Source: Sporosarcina trichiuri
GTDB lineage: Bacteria; Bacillota; Bacilli; Bacillales_A; Planococcaceae
NCBI RefSeq assembly: GCF_030406775.1
Contig: NZ_CP129119.1
Span: 1,398,001-1,462,000 of the forward strand
Reading direction: 5' to 3'
Length of the DNA: 64,000 nucleotides
In this document: positions 8,607 through 18,130 of the stretch, piece by piece
Numbering within the stretch: position 1 is the stretch's first letter
How the letters are laid out: every line of letters begins with the position of its first letter
Notes under the pieces: generated by a model
What the model saw: only the letters and a program-made list of their open reading frames with translations
Database searches by the model: none
What the model was told of the DNA's origin: nothing
Made by a program: the position numbers and the translations under genes

Positions 8607-9884
8607 TCATTCAAAAAAGCTGTCGAAGAAGCGTTTGGTTTTGCCGATGATCGATTCCTTCTGCTGTTTCGGTTCCTGATTCTTTTTCACAGGGGCCGCA
8701 GTCGCGGTTTCCTCGCTCGCCTGTCCAACCGATTCGGCGCTGTGGAACCCGAAGAATGCATCTTCCATGCTGGCATAACGGATCAGACCGACCGCCGTTG
8801 AATACATCGGTTCACGCACCCCGATATACTCGGGCGTATAAATACGCACACGCGTATTCAGGACATGGCGCGCGAGCTGCAGGATGCCGTCCATCTTCGT
8901 TGTGCCGCCTGTCAGCACAACTCCACCCGGCAGATCCCGGATGCCCATACGGTATAATTCTTCAAGAACCAGTTCGAACAGTTCCTCAAGACGGACTCCG
9001 ATGATCTCCGATATGTATTTTTGGCTGTATTGGTCTTTTGTATCCGCCCCGATGACCGGGACCTCGAACAGCTCATCATCCGACGCATCATCATAGAAAG
9101 CATGGCCGTATTGATGTTTGATCTTGCGGGCCTGCTCCGTCGGCGTCTTCAGGATGATTGAAAGGTCTTTTGTAATATGGTCGCCACCGACAGGCAGGAC
9201 CGCTGTCGCCGTAAACCGGTTGTCCCAAAATACGGACACCGTCGTCGACCCGCCGCCGATATCGATGAACGCCGTTCCATGGTTCATCTCATCCTCTGTC
9301 AGGGCGAATGTCCCCGATGCGAGCGGCTGCAGGTAGATTTCACGGATGGAAAGGCCTGCACGCTCCACGCAGCGCAGAATATTGTGCACGAGTGTTTTCG
9401 AGGTGGTGATCATTGTACCGTCCATTTCGAGACGGACACCGATCATCCCCCTTGGATCCTTGATTTCATCATAATCATCGACGATGAACTGTTTCGGGAT
9501 AATATTCACGATTTCGCGTTCAGGTGCAACGGACATCACTTGCGCAGATTCCATGACACGATCCAATTCATCATCTGTAATTTCACGATTTTCGGAGTTG
9601 ACGGCGACAACGCCTTTGACGTCCTGCAGCGCCACTCCATTGGAAGGGATCCCGAGGATCACTTCCTGGATACGCAGGCCGGTCATCCGTTCCGCCTGTT
9701 CGACCGCTTTGCGGATCGACTGGACCGTTGCGTCTATGTCCACAATGGATCCTTTCCGGATACCGGCGGATTGTACATTGCCGACCCCGATCACATGCAG
9801 GGATCCGCCATCCACCTCACCGATAAGGACTTTGATAGTGGAGGACCCGATGTCGAGTGATACATACATATTTGACTGACTCAT
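8607..9884 (-). CDS. ftsA: Cell division protein FtsA
   Basis: Actin-fold ATPase that tethers FtsZ filaments to the membrane and recruits later division proteins. 425 residues from ATG 9884, chosen because GGGAGGTG lies seven bases before it; an in-frame ATG at 9917 has no site. The ATP-binding phosphate-1 motif is VSLDIGSSTIKVLIGEV at the N-terminus, phosphate-2 is AFIDIGGGSTTVSVF, and the adenosine motif is GGVVLTGGTTKMDG. The C-terminal end KTKRFFDSFFE is the amphipathic membrane-targeting helix after a variable Glu/Gln-rich linker. A good SigA-type promoter lies immediately upstream. Confidence 0.97.
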   Translation of the reverse strand: MSQSNMYVSLDIGSSTIKVLIGEVDGGSLHVIGVGNVQSAGIRKGSIVDIDATVQSIRKAVEQAERMTGLRIQEVILGIPSNGVALQDVKGVVAVNSENREITDDELDRVMESAQVMSVAPEREIVNIIPKQFIVDDYDEIKDPRGMIGVRLEMDGTMITTSKTLVHNILRCVERAGLSIREIYLQPLASGTFALTEDEMNHGTAFIDIGGGSTTVSVFWDNRFTATAVLPVGGDHITKDLSIILKTPTEQARKIKHQYGHAFYDDASDDELFEVPVIGADTKDQYSQKYISEIIGVRLEELFELVLEELYRMGIRDLPGGVVLTGGTTKMDGILQLARHVLNTRVRIYTPEYIGVREPMYSTAVGLIRYASMEDAFFGFHSAESVGQASEETATAAPVKKNQEPKQQKESIIGKTKRFFDSFFE

Positions 9885-9915
9885 CTTTGGCACCTCCCAT
9901 TGTGACTCTTCTTCC

Positions 9916-9944
9916 ATTCTATTGTATTGTGAGTGCGTTGTCTA
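9916..9944 (-). promoter_or_regulatory. SigA-type promoter upstream of ftsA
   Basis: Minus-strand TAGACA (9939-9944) and TAGAAT (9916-9921), each 5 of 6 to consensus, with a 17-base spacer. It would give ftsA-ftsZ transcription in addition to the long operon, as is known for B. subtilis ftsAZ. Confidence 0.65.
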
Positions 9945-9975
9945 AATATTTTCGCCATCTCCTCTCGAAATCCTT

Positions 9976-10347
9976 TCATTTTGAATTATTTGCCGCAGAA
10001 ACTTTGCGGACCTCCGACCATTTCGTCAGCAGGATGCGCCGGATGACAGCCAGGTTCTGGAACAGCCGCACACCGAAAGCGAAGATGGCAGCCAAATAGA
10101 GATCCACTCCTAAGTGGACGCCGAGGAATGCAAGGGCCGCTGCAAGGAGGATGTTGAAGAAGAATCCGCTGATGAACACCAGGTCATCATACACGCGCTG
10201 CATATGTGCCCGTATACCGCCAAGCAGCGTATCAAGCGCCGCCAGGACAGCAATTGACAAGTAGTTGCCATATTCCTGCGGTATTTGTATGTCCGTCAGA
10301 AATCCGAGTGATACGCCGAGTATGAGACCTAATATCGGCAGCCACAT
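9976..10347 (-). CDS. sbp: Small basic protein Sbp (DUF1290)
   Basis: 123-residue membrane protein of the DUF1290 family, found between ylxX and ftsA across Firmicutes. Three hydrophobic segments are visible: residues 2-18, 28-45 with AALDTLLGGIRA, and 60-90. A short basic tail follows. Function is unknown; conservation of place suggests a division or envelope role. The ATG is preceded by AAGGGGGA and lies two bases after the ylxX stop, so it is translated from the same message. Confidence 0.9.
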   Translation of the reverse strand: MWLPILGLILGVSLGFLTDIQIPQEYGNYLSIAVLAALDTLLGGIRAHMQRVYDDLVFISGFFFNILLAAALAFLGVHLGVDLYLAAIFAFGVRLFQNLAVIRRILLTKWSEVRKVSAANNSK

Positions 10348-10349
10348 GG

Positions 10350-11063
10350 TCAGTCCCCCTTTGGCAGTTCTTTCAAAAATCGATTTTCGAACGGATCGGT
10401 ACGTCCGCTGATCGTCACGTCTTCAGCCGGCTGGCTGATCTCCAGGACAAAGTCATCCAGATAGAAATCATCCAGTAACGAAGACGATTGCAGAAAGTTA
10501 TACAATTTTTCACTATTCTTCATGTCCGCTGATATGATTTTAATTTGGAATGGCGGAATCTGGACGGGCAGTCCATTGACGGTCGTGTTTCCGTTGATAT
10601 CCCGGATTGCACTCAATGCGGTGATCCGCTTTCCGTCGATCTCCATGTTGATATCCTTGAAACGGTTGGCGTCGTTGACAAAACGCGTCAGCAGTTCAGG
10701 ACTCACTTCATGGAGGGGCGTCCCGAGTGCAATACTTTCTTCGGAAGGCTTGACATCGATGACGATGCCGGGACCGGTGAGTTCTGTCATGCCTGCCTGT
10801 TCACGGAGTTCCCGGACCGTCTCAGACAGCGCTTGTCCGGCTTGTCCTTTTTCCGACCCGCTGTATTTCTTAAGAGTTTCATCGAGTCCCCGCACTTCAG
10901 TCAGCAGTTCGGAATGGAGTTTGCGCTCTTTCGCCAGTTCGTTACGGATCGCCCATATATCACGGGTGTCGCGTTCATCAGGCTGCTGGACGGTATTGTA
11001 CTGGACAGCTACCATGAACCCGACGATGAACAGGATGGCTGTGAACATCCAACTGCGCCGCAT
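10350..11063 (-). CDS. ylxX: DUF881 family protein YlxX
   Basis: 237 residues: one N-terminal membrane anchor (about 5-22), a coiled-coil stretch (about 35-75), then the extracellular DUF881 domain with GPGIVIDVKPSEES and ALSAIRDINGNTTVNGLPV. It is the second of two tandem DUF881 paralogues in the dcw operon (see ylxW). The role is not known; the topology suggests an envelope protein at the division site. AGGAGGGACGG precedes the ATG. Confidence 0.88.
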   Translation of the reverse strand: MRRSWMFTAILFIVGFMVAVQYNTVQQPDERDTRDIWAIRNELAKERKLHSELLTEVRGLDETLKKYSGSEKGQAGQALSETVRELREQAGMTELTGPGIVIDVKPSEESIALGTPLHEVSPELLTRFVNDANRFKDINMEIDGKRITALSAIRDINGNTTVNGLPVQIPPFQIKIISADMKNSEKLYNFLQSSSLLDDFYLDDFVLEISQPAEDVTISGRTDPFENRFLKELPKGD

Positions 11064-11088
11064 GTCCGTCCCTCCTCTCTCAACAGGT

Positions 11089-11862
11089 TCAACTTTGTCC
11101 TTCTTCCCGCAGTGCGGACATGGTGATCTCTTTTTTCTTTTCGATTGTCATCACGATATTATCAAGCAGCAGTGTATCCATGACGCCGCCTTTCAAGGTC
11201 AGCGATGAATTCAGTGTGTCCGTATCTCCGATCGCTTCAATGACGAAAGGTGCGGGGAAAGTCCGTCCATCCACTGTGATCACCGGGCCGGTGCATTTGA
11301 TGCTCGAATTGGCACTCAGGCGCTGTCCATTGATGGACAAAGCCTGTGCACCGGCAATCTTCAATTCGTTCACGACAGTGAGCACCTGGCTTTCATGGAC
11401 AATGTATTCGTTAGGATTCTGCTGAGCGGGATCATAATCCCCGTCTTCGAGAGACACGCGCAGCCCTTCCCCTTTGGCCGGCACCGCCCCCAGCAGCAGC
11501 CGGAGATCTCCTGCTTCTTTCACGAGTGAATCGTGATCTTGTTCCGAATCACTCAAATTTCGTTCCGCCTGCGTGATTTTCTTTTGTTTGGCGGTGATTT
11601 CATCGGCCAGCTGCTTATTGCGCTCTTTCTGCTCGATCAGCTCCGACCGGTAGCTCTCCTCCCTGTCCTCCATCTCGGAATGGATTCTCTGGGACTCGGA
11701 ACCCGGTCCGAGTGTCCGGTAGGAGAACGCCAATATGAACCCGAAGACAAGGAACACAAGCACATACCAAATCCGGTTATTCCGTTTTTTACGAATCGGC
11801 ATCTCCGGTGCTTTCGTCTCCGTCTGCGGTTCCGTCTTCTTCTCCGTCTTCTTTCCCATCAT
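11089..11862 (-). CDS. ylxW: DUF881 family protein YlxW
   Basis: About 257 residues: a charged cytosolic N-terminus rich in Lys/Glu, one membrane segment (IWYVLVFLVFGFILAF), a long coiled coil (EDREESYRSELIEQKERNKQ and onward), then DUF881 with GLRVSLEDGDYDP and ALSINGQRLSANSSIKCTGP. The start is uncertain. The ATG pair at 11862/11859 has GGTGAGG immediately before it; an upstream ATG at 11886 has no site. With either choice the gene begins inside the 3' end of divIB, overlapping by about 74 bases in another frame. Confidence 0.85.
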   Translation of the reverse strand: MMGKKTEKKTEPQTETKAPEMPIRKKRNNRIWYVLVFLVFGFILAFSYRTLGPGSESQRIHSEMEDREESYRSELIEQKERNKQLADEITAKQKKITQAERNLSDSEQDHDSLVKEAGDLRLLLGAVPAKGEGLRVSLEDGDYDPAQQNPNEYIVHESQVLTVVNELKIAGAQALSINGQRLSANSSIKCTGPVITVDGRTFPAPFVIEAIGDTDTLNSSLTLKGGVMDTLLLDNIVMTIEKKKEITMSALREEGQS

Positions 11863-12622
11863 CCTCACCTGCTTTACCGCCGCCATCCAGTTTGCTGTAT
11901 GGCGTGAAATACGTACCGACTTCCACGTCGATGATCCCTTTCTCTGAACCTGTCAGCTCATTGACGATGTCAGGGTAATACGACAGCTTGTCCGCCATTG
12001 TTGAAAGTGATGCATGCACCTCATATCCATCATCCATATACAGGACGGCACTGTCCGGGTTCTTCTTGTCCGGCAGGTGCACTTCGGAAATGAGCTGATA
12101 GACGGTGCTGTCGATCTGCAGCAGCTGGGATGATAACTGTTTTCGGAGTTCTTTCGTCGTGAACCCTGCGGCAATCGGTACGTCTGCCGCTGCACCGGAC
12201 TCCGGAGTGAATGTCTCACCATTTTCGAGAATGAACTCATACTCGCCTTTTTCCTCCAGCAGTGCAACCGGTTCCCATTCGTCAACATGCACCGTGACGC
12301 TTCTCAGCCATTTTCGTTTGACCGCTGCGTCCTTCACACCTTCCGCTTCCTTGAGCCGCGCAGCTGCTTCCGGCGCGCTGAACCCCCAAAGGGAATCACC
12401 TTCTGCCAAACCTGCCTGCCGCAAGTAGTAATCGCGGTCGTGAAGAGCAGTCCCATTCACATCAATGCGGTCGATTTTGCTCATCTGAGATTGAAAGTAA
12501 AGGAGGATGAGGAGTGCTGTGACAAATAGGAGCACGACAAGGATGAATTTGCGGTTCGTCTTCCTGCGGCGTTTTTTCCGCATGGAGGGAATCCGGTCTT
12601 CAATGTCGATAACTTTTTCCAA
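11789..12622 (-). CDS. divIB: Cell division protein DivIB (FtsQ)
   Basis: Bitopic divisome protein that complexes with DivIC and FtsL and regulates septal peptidoglycan synthesis. 277 residues from a TTG at 12622 preceded by AGGAGGGGGAGG. The frame stays open further upstream into spoVE, but with no relatives' sequence and no site. Parts in order: cytosolic basic segment (MRKKRRRKTNRK), one membrane segment (FILVVLLFVTALLILLYF), POTRA domain (IDRIDVNGTALHDRDYYLRQAG), beta domain, and a strongly acidic Gly/Asp/Glu tail of about 29 residues. The tail is the part that overlaps ylxW. In B. subtilis murG and murB precede this gene; here neither does. Confidence 0.93.
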   Translation of the reverse strand: MEKVIDIEDRIPSMRKKRRRKTNRKFILVVLLFVTALLILLYFQSQMSKIDRIDVNGTALHDRDYYLRQAGLAEGDSLWGFSAPEAAARLKEAEGVKDAAVKRKWLRSVTVHVDEWEPVALLEEKGEYEFILENGETFTPESGAAADVPIAAGFTTKELRKQLSSQLLQIDSTVYQLISEVHLPDKKNPDSAVLYMDDGYEVHASLSTMADKLSYYPDIVNELTGSEKGIIDVEVGTYFTPYSKLDGGGKAGEDDGKEDGEEDGTADGDESTGDADS

Positions 12623-12642
12623 TTCCTCCCCCTCCTTTTCAC

Positions 12643-13734
12643 TCAATCTGTTTTCCTGCCTTTTGAAAAGTGCAGGATGGCTCCGACGGCAAGCCAGGTT
12701 GTCAGCATGGAAGATCCCCCATAACTGATGAAAGGCAGCGTCACCCCTGTAACGGGCAGCAGACCGGAAACGACTCCGACGTTCAGGAACGTCTGGAAGA
12801 TGATGATCGCAGCCATCCCGGAAACGACGAGGCATTCCCGCCAGCCGGCAGTTCTTGCAGCGATCCCGAAGGCGCCGATCATCAGGCAGACGAACAGCGC
12901 AAGCACCGCCGCCGCTCCAAGGAATCCCGTCTCCTCCGCTATAATCGAAAAGATGAAATCATTCTGCGGTTCCGGTAAGTACAAATACTTTTGCCGGCTG
13001 TTGCCGAACCCGTGGCCGAGCAGTCCGCCGGGTGCGATTGCGAACAGCGACTGGATGCCCTGAAACCCTTTTCCGAGCGGATCGCTCCATGGATCGATAT
13101 AGGACTTGATGCGGTCCAGCCGGTAAGGGGCCGCCAGCACAAGCGCTGCAAACGAACCGATGCCCGCAAAACCGAGGAAGGCAAAGAAAGAAAGGGGATA
13201 CCCGGCTATGAACAGGACGACGAATGCCGAAACGATCATTATGACGGCTGAGCCTAAGTCAGGTTGCATCATGATCAGTGCAAACGGCAGAAGGATAAGC
13301 GCAAAATGCCGCCAGTCCCACACACGTCTGCCCGGCTTCTGGGTCATGCTCATCGCCAGTTTGCCGATCAATGCCACTTTCACGAACTCGGCCGGCTGCA
13401 GACTGACGGGGCCAAGTGCAATCCAGCTCTGTGACCCGTTCCTGACAGCCCCGATCCCGGGAATCAGGACAGCAGCGAGCAGGACGACTGTTCCAATGTA
13501 GAAGACTGTCCAGAACTTTTCGTTAGAAAGATGCGGTGAACGCATCATCATATAAGCGATACCTATGGAAACGCCTATGTAAATGAGCTGTTTCAGGGCG
13601 AATGGCGCCGCATCCGCATAGCGGATCTGTCCCCAGTAGGCTGCAGCCGAATGGACGAACAGAACACCGACCAGCGTCAGGCTGACAGCTGCAATGAGAA
13701 ACAGGTTTCTGTATTTGGAACCCAGTAGATGCAT
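12643..13734 (-). CDS. spoVE: SEDS glycosyltransferase SpoVE (FtsW/RodA family)
   Basis: Polytopic lipid II polymerase of the SEDS family; SpoVE makes spore cortex together with SpoVD, and this is the copy within the dcw cluster. 363 residues and about ten membrane segments. SEDS motifs seen are GSQSWIALGPVSLQPAEFVK, YLYLPEPQNDFIFSIIAEE(TG), and GLLPVTGVTLPFISYGGSS near the C-terminus. A second SEDS protein at 52597-53760, beside pycA, occupies the vegetative FtsW position, so I assign SpoVE here by synteny. ATG 13734 has GAAAGG very close, a weak site. Confidence 0.88.
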   Translation of the reverse strand: MHLLGSKYRNLFLIAAVSLTLVGVLFVHSAAAYWGQIRYADAAPFALKQLIYIGVSIGIAYMMMRSPHLSNEKFWTVFYIGTVVLLAAVLIPGIGAVRNGSQSWIALGPVSLQPAEFVKVALIGKLAMSMTQKPGRRVWDWRHFALILLPFALIMMQPDLGSAVIMIVSAFVVLFIAGYPLSFFAFLGFAGIGSFAALVLAAPYRLDRIKSYIDPWSDPLGKGFQGIQSLFAIAPGGLLGHGFGNSRQKYLYLPEPQNDFIFSIIAEETGFLGAAAVLALFVCLMIGAFGIAARTAGWRECLVVSGMAAIIIFQTFLNVGVVSGLLPVTGVTLPFISYGGSSMLTTWLAVGAILHFSKGRKTD

Positions 13735-13776
13735 CCTTTCGCGGTTGTATTTGTACGGAGCCTGCCGGCTGCCGCC

Positions 13777-15132
13777 TTACACTTTCAGACGCTGTACCGC
13801 CTCGATGAACTCATCACCGCGTGCTTCGAAATTCGGATATTGGTCCCAGCTGGCACACGCAGGTGACAGCAGCACCGTGTCCCCTTTTGCGGAGACGCTG
13901 AAGGCTTCTTCCACTGCAGCAGCAAGCGTGTCTGTCTCACGGAGAGTCTGAACACCGCACGACTCGGCAAATTGAAGCAGGCGGTCGGCGGTCTCCCCGA
14001 TTCCGATGACAGCTTTCACATTCGCCATATGCGGCCTCAGCTCCTCGAAGGAATGGCCTCTGTCCAGTCCGCCCGCAATCAGGACAGTCGGAGTACGGAA
14101 CGAGGACAATGCACTTTTTGTTGCGAGTGTATTTGTCGCTTTAGAATCATTATAGAATTTCCTGCCGTCGACTTCCTTCACGAATTGCATGCGGTGCCGT
14201 ACGCCAGTGAAGGAGCTGAGTACACTCTCGATCGCTGCCTGGCCGCAGCCGGAAAGGATGGCAGCAGCAGTTGCCGAGAGGATATTCTCCAGGTTATGCT
14301 CCCCCGGCAGCATGATTTTGCTGCGGCTGATGATTGGATTGCCGAGCCAGTAGATCTGCTCGTCATCCGCAGAAATCCCCTCCGCCTGCCGCTCTTTTAC
14401 AGTGAACGGGATCATGGCCGCCCGGGTATCGGCTATGTAGCGCAGCAGCTCAGGCTGATCCGCATTGTAGATAAGATAATCGGAAGCCTGCTGGTTTTCC
14501 GTGATTCTCGCTTTCGCTTCCGCATAGGCCTGACGGCTGCCATGATAGTCAAGGTGAGCTTCATACAAATTTGTCCATATGGCGATATGCGGACGGAACT
14601 GTTCAACGCCCATCAGCTGGAACGACGAGGCTTCCAGGACGATCAGTTCATCAGATTTCGCTTTAGATGCGACAGTACTTGCCACTGTCCCGATATTCCC
14701 TGCAATTAGAGGATGACGCTCACCGATATTGAGCATATGGAACAGCAGCGTTGTCGTAGTTGTCTTCCCGTTCGACCCGGTGATGGCGATGATCGGCGCT
14801 TCACTGACCAGATATGCGAGTTCTATCTCTGTCCAGACGGGGATCCCGACCTGCTCGGCCTTCACGATGACGGGGTTCCGGTAAGGGATTCCGGGATTTT
14901 TGACGATGAAGTCGAAGCCCCCATCCAAAATATCGGCAGGGTGTCCGCCGCAGATGACCGTCACTCCCATTTCCCGGAGTTCCGCTGCCAATGGATTGCC
15001 TTCATCAGGTGCGGCGTCATTCAGGGTGACTTCCGCTCCCCGGGATGCCAGAAGGCTTGCAGCGGCATGGCCGCTTTTCGCAAGTCCCAGTACGAGTGCT
15101 TTCTTTCCTTCGAATTGTGCTGCGTTGATCAT
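13777..15132 (-). CDS. murD: UDP-N-acetylmuramoyl-L-alanine--D-glutamate ligase MurD
   Basis: Adds D-Glu to UDP-MurNAc-L-Ala in the cytoplasm. 451 residues, normal for the family. N-terminal UDP-binding domain (LVLGLAKSGHAAASLL), ATP-binding loop ITGSNGKTT at 117-125, the YEAHLDYHGSRQAY motif, and the C-terminal domain starting NDSKATNTLATKSAL and ending in the VLLSPACASWDQY signature. Its ATG directly follows the mraY stop, with GGAGGTGAT inside the mraY end, indicating coupled translation. Confidence 0.97.
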   Translation of the reverse strand: MINAAQFEGKKALVLGLAKSGHAAASLLASRGAEVTLNDAAPDEGNPLAAELREMGVTVICGGHPADILDGGFDFIVKNPGIPYRNPVIVKAEQVGIPVWTEIELAYLVSEAPIIAITGSNGKTTTTTLLFHMLNIGERHPLIAGNIGTVASTVASKAKSDELIVLEASSFQLMGVEQFRPHIAIWTNLYEAHLDYHGSRQAYAEAKARITENQQASDYLIYNADQPELLRYIADTRAAMIPFTVKERQAEGISADDEQIYWLGNPIISRSKIMLPGEHNLENILSATAAAILSGCGQAAIESVLSSFTGVRHRMQFVKEVDGRKFYNDSKATNTLATKSALSSFRTPTVLIAGGLDRGHSFEELRPHMANVKAVIGIGETADRLLQFAESCGVQTLRETDTLAAAVEEAFSVSAKGDTVLLSPACASWDQYPNFEARGDEFIEAVQRLKV

Positions 15133-16104
15133 TTACATCACCTCCATTAAGACGGGGAGTACAGCCGCCAGGAAAGCGACACTCCAGAATACGAGCACGA
15201 CCTTCCACTCCGACCATCCCGAAAGTTCGAAATGATGGTGGATGGGACTCATCTTGAATACCCGTTTGCCGGTTGTTTTAAAACTGATGACCTGGATAAT
15301 GACAGACAGTGTTTCGATGACGTAGACGATCCCGATGATCAGCAGGAGGAATTCCTGCTTGATGAGCATCGAAATCATCGCAAGCGCCCCGCCGAGCGCA
15401 AGCGATCCGGTATCTCCCATGAAGACCCGTGCCGGTTTCATGTTGAACAGGAGGAAGCCGAGCATCGCGCCGGAGACGACGAACGAGAACATGGCGATGT
15501 CCTGCTGGTTATAGGCGACCGCCAGTATCCCGAATGCAGCGAATGCGATCGAGGATGTACCCGACACGAGTCCGTCCAGGCCGTCTGTCAGATTGACCGC
15601 ATTGGAGAATCCGACCAGCCAGAAGATGAGGAAGACGACATAGAAGACACCCATGTCGATTTCAAAATCCATAAACGGAATGGAAATGACCGTATCGAAC
15701 GGTCCGAGTTTCAATAGGAAAAATGCGAAAATCGCAATGATGATCTGCCCGATCAGTTTCTGCAGGGACGTGAGCCCCAGATTGCGTTTCATGACAACGA
15801 TGATGAAGTCATCCAGGAATCCGATGATTCCAAATCCGATCAAGACCAGCAGCAGGACGATCGTCTGTGTTGTCAGGACACCATTTATGTAAGACAGGAT
15901 CGGCGTGGCGATCAGGATTGCGACAAGGAAGATCAGTCCGCCCATCGTCGGGGTGCCTGCTTTCTTCATATGGGCTTCCGGTCCTTCTTCTCGGATGCTT
16001 TGACCGAACTTCATCCGCCGAAGCAGCGGAATGATGGCATAGCCCAGGATAGCCGTTAGGCCGAATGTTACGGCGATTGCCGTAATTGTAGTGACGAGCG
16101 TCAT
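15133..16104 (-). CDS. mraY: Phospho-MurNAc-pentapeptide transferase MraY
   Basis: Membrane enzyme that transfers phospho-MurNAc-pentapeptide to undecaprenyl phosphate, forming lipid I. 323 residues with about ten membrane segments. Family motifs present: [13 protein letters not shown] (loop A), [46 protein letters not shown] and [22 protein letters not shown] precedes the ATG. In most Bacillales murE lies between spoVD and mraY; here only 57 bases separate spoVD from mraY and murE is absent. Confidence 0.97.
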   Translation of the reverse strand: MTLVTTITAIAVTFGLTAILGYAIIPLLRRMKFGQSIREEGPEAHMKKAGTPTMGGLIFLVAILIATPILSYINGVLTTQTIVLLLVLIGFGIIGFLDDFIIVVMKRNLGLTSLQKLIGQIIIAIFAFFLLKLGPFDTVISIPFMDFEIDMGVFYVVFLIFWLVGFSNAVNLTDGLDGLVSGTSSIAFAAFGILAVAYNQQDIAMFSFVVSGAMLGFLLFNMKPARVFMGDTGSLALGGALAMISMLIKQEFLLLIIGIVYVIETLSVIIQVISFKTTGKRVFKMSPIHHHFELSGWSEWKVVLVFWSVAFLAAVLPVLMEVM

Positions 16105-16161
16105 TTGTAAATCTCCTTCTATGTTCCCAAACTGGTTGTTGGTTCAGTAATGATGGTGCCG

Positions 16162-18075
16162 TTACTCCGTATAGACATGGATCACGTCACCTTCATGGAT
16201 TTCCGTATCAGGAAGCGGCAATTGCTTTTTGACTTTCTTGCCCTTGCCATGCCATTCGATGCGGATGGTATGCTGCTGCTCGGCCAGCTTATTCTTTGTC
16301 AGGCCGATCAGATCCGGTGTACGCTGTGTGATTGGATCTCCCCAGCGATATTCTTTTTCAAGCTGGTCCTTTTGCGGCTCAATGCCTGCCAGCGGTGCAA
16401 TCTCCTCGATGATGCGTCCGACGATCGGTGCCGAGATGACGCCTCCGAACTGGACGGAGTTTTTCGGACTGTCGATTGCGACATAGACGACCAATTCAGG
16501 ATCGTTTGCCGGCGCGATGCCAATGAACGAGACGATGTAGTCACCGTCCTTATAGACACCGTCCTGCACTTTCTGAGCTGTCCCTGTTTTGCCGCCCACC
16601 CTGATTTCATCGACGAATGCATTGCGGCCGGACCCTTTGGCAACGACTGATTCCAGGGCCCTCCGGACTTCGGCTGACGTTTCTTCACTGATGACCCGCC
16701 GCTTCATCTCCGGGACATAGGACACTTTCGCTTTTCCATCCGGTCCGAGTATCTCCTTCACGATATACGGTTTGTACAGCATCCCGCCGTTCACCGCCGC
16801 AGCGACGGCCTGGACCTGCTGGATCGGCGTGACGGAAATCCCCTGGCCGAACGAAGTGGTCGCCTGTTCCACCGGTCCGAACGCATCTTTCGCGAACAGG
16901 ATCCCTTTCGCTTCCCCCGCGATACCGGAACCGGTCGATTCACCGAAACCGAAATTGCGGATATAGGAGGAAAGACGTTCTTCCCCGAGCCTCCGGCCAA
17001 TCTCGATGAACCCCGGGTTACAGGAGTTCTCGACTACCTCCAGGAACGACTGATGACCGTGCCCTTCCCGTTTCCAGCATCGGAGACGTGCGCCGCCTAC
17101 CATAGTATAACCCGGATCGTTGAAGGTTTCATTGTCGAGATCGATGAGTTTTTCTTCCAGTCCGGCAGCGAGCGTCATGATCTTGAATGTGGACCCGGGC
17201 TCGAATGTCATCCAGACGGGCAGGTTGCGGTTGTAGATATCCGGATTCGCTTTTTGGTAATTAGCAGGGTCGAATGTGGGTGCGGAAGCAAGTGACAGCA
17301 GCTCCCCTGTCTTCGGGTTCATAACAATCGCCAGCGCCTGCGCGGCGTCATACTTTTCCATGGCCTGCGACAATTCCCGTTCCACGACCTCCTGCATCTC
17401 CGCGTCGATCGTCAGGACGACGGATGAACCTTCTTCACCGTCTTTGAAATCATCATCCACATGAGGGAGAGGGGTTCCTTTCGCATCTGTATACATGCGG
17501 ATCTTGTCACCGCTCCCGCTCAGGAACTCGTTATATTCGTATTCGATCCCAGCGAGACCCTGTCCGTCATACCCTGTGAATCCGAGCAGGCGGGACAGCA
17601 TTTCACCGTGCGGATAACTTCTCATGAAGTCGACGCCCGTATAGAGACCGGGGATTTTCAGAGCTGTGATTTCATCCGCCTGCGCTTTTGTGATGTTTTT
17701 CGCTTCCGGTGCGAGCTTCACCATGTATTCTTTCTTGCTCATCTTCTCTGCCAGCGCTTTCTCATCAACTTTCAGGACGGTTGCGATTTTGGCGGCCGCT
17801 GCCGGCGGATCCGGATGCTGGGAAGGCATGAAATACAGCGTCGGGGCAAGCTGGTTGCCGACAATCAGCTTCTGATTGCGATCCACGATCTCTCCCCGGA
17901 CGCCGCCGAACGGGATTTCCCTGTCCCAGTTGGCCTCCGCCCGTTCCTTCAGCCATTCGTGCTTAATGATCTGCGCGTGGAACAATTTGCCTGTAGTTGC
18001 ACCGATCATCAGCAGAAAAATAATGAACACGGCCCGCAGCCTCTTTTTCGACTGCGTTCCAATCAGTTGCTTCAA
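16162..18075 (-). CDS. spoVD: Stage V sporulation penicillin-binding protein SpoVD
   Basis: Class B PBP that cross-links spore cortex peptidoglycan with SpoVE, anchored in the forespore outer membrane. 637 residues. Start is TTG at 18075 with AGAGGTG nine bases before. One N-terminal membrane anchor (AVFIIFLLMIGATTG), PBP dimer domain (about 55-215), transpeptidase domain with active-site STFK at 295-298, SCN in VENSCNPGF, and KTGTAQ. One PASTA repeat ends the protein (DLIGLTKNKLAEQQ onward), as in B. subtilis SpoVD. It sits between pbpB and mraY in the dcw operon. Confidence 0.94.
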   Translation of the reverse strand: MKQLIGTQSKKRLRAVFIIFLLMIGATTGKLFHAQIIKHEWLKERAEANWDREIPFGGVRGEIVDRNQKLIVGNQLAPTLYFMPSQHPDPPAAAAKIATVLKVDEKALAEKMSKKEYMVKLAPEAKNITKAQADEITALKIPGLYTGVDFMRSYPHGEMLSRLLGFTGYDGQGLAGIEYEYNEFLSGSGDKIRMYTDAKGTPLPHVDDDFKDGEEGSSVVLTIDAEMQEVVERELSQAMEKYDAAQALAIVMNPKTGELLSLASAPTFDPANYQKANPDIYNRNLPVWMTFEPGSTFKIMTLAAGLEEKLIDLDNETFNDPGYTMVGGARLRCWKREGHGHQSFLEVVENSCNPGFIEIGRRLGEERLSSYIRNFGFGESTGSGIAGEAKGILFAKDAFGPVEQATTSFGQGISVTPIQQVQAVAAAVNGGMLYKPYIVKEILGPDGKAKVSYVPEMKRRVISEETSAEVRRALESVVAKGSGRNAFVDEIRVGGKTGTAQKVQDGVYKDGDYIVSFIGIAPANDPELVVYVAIDSPKNSVQFGGVISAPIVGRIIEEIAPLAGIEPQKDQLEKEYRWGDPITQRTPDLIGLTKNKLAEQQHTIRIEWHGKGKKVKKQLPLPDTEIHEGDVIHVYTE

Positions 18076-18130
18076 AAGCGCTCACACCTCTCGTTTTACT
18101 GCTAATTTATGAGAGTGCGAGCGCTGCTAT

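Noticed and set aside
11789..11875. Acidic Gly/Asp/Glu repeat-like DNA at the divIB end considered as a tandem repeat
   Set aside because: The repetition is at codon level (GAC/GAA/GGA) without a fixed unit; explained by a low-complexity tail.
13972..14709. A 245-codon plus-strand open frame inside murD
   Set aside because: Opposite strand of a full-length MurD; arises from the codon bias of a GC-rich gene.
17461..18105. A 214-codon plus-strand open frame inside spoVD
   Set aside because: Antisense shadow; no ribosome binding site and no similarity to known proteins.
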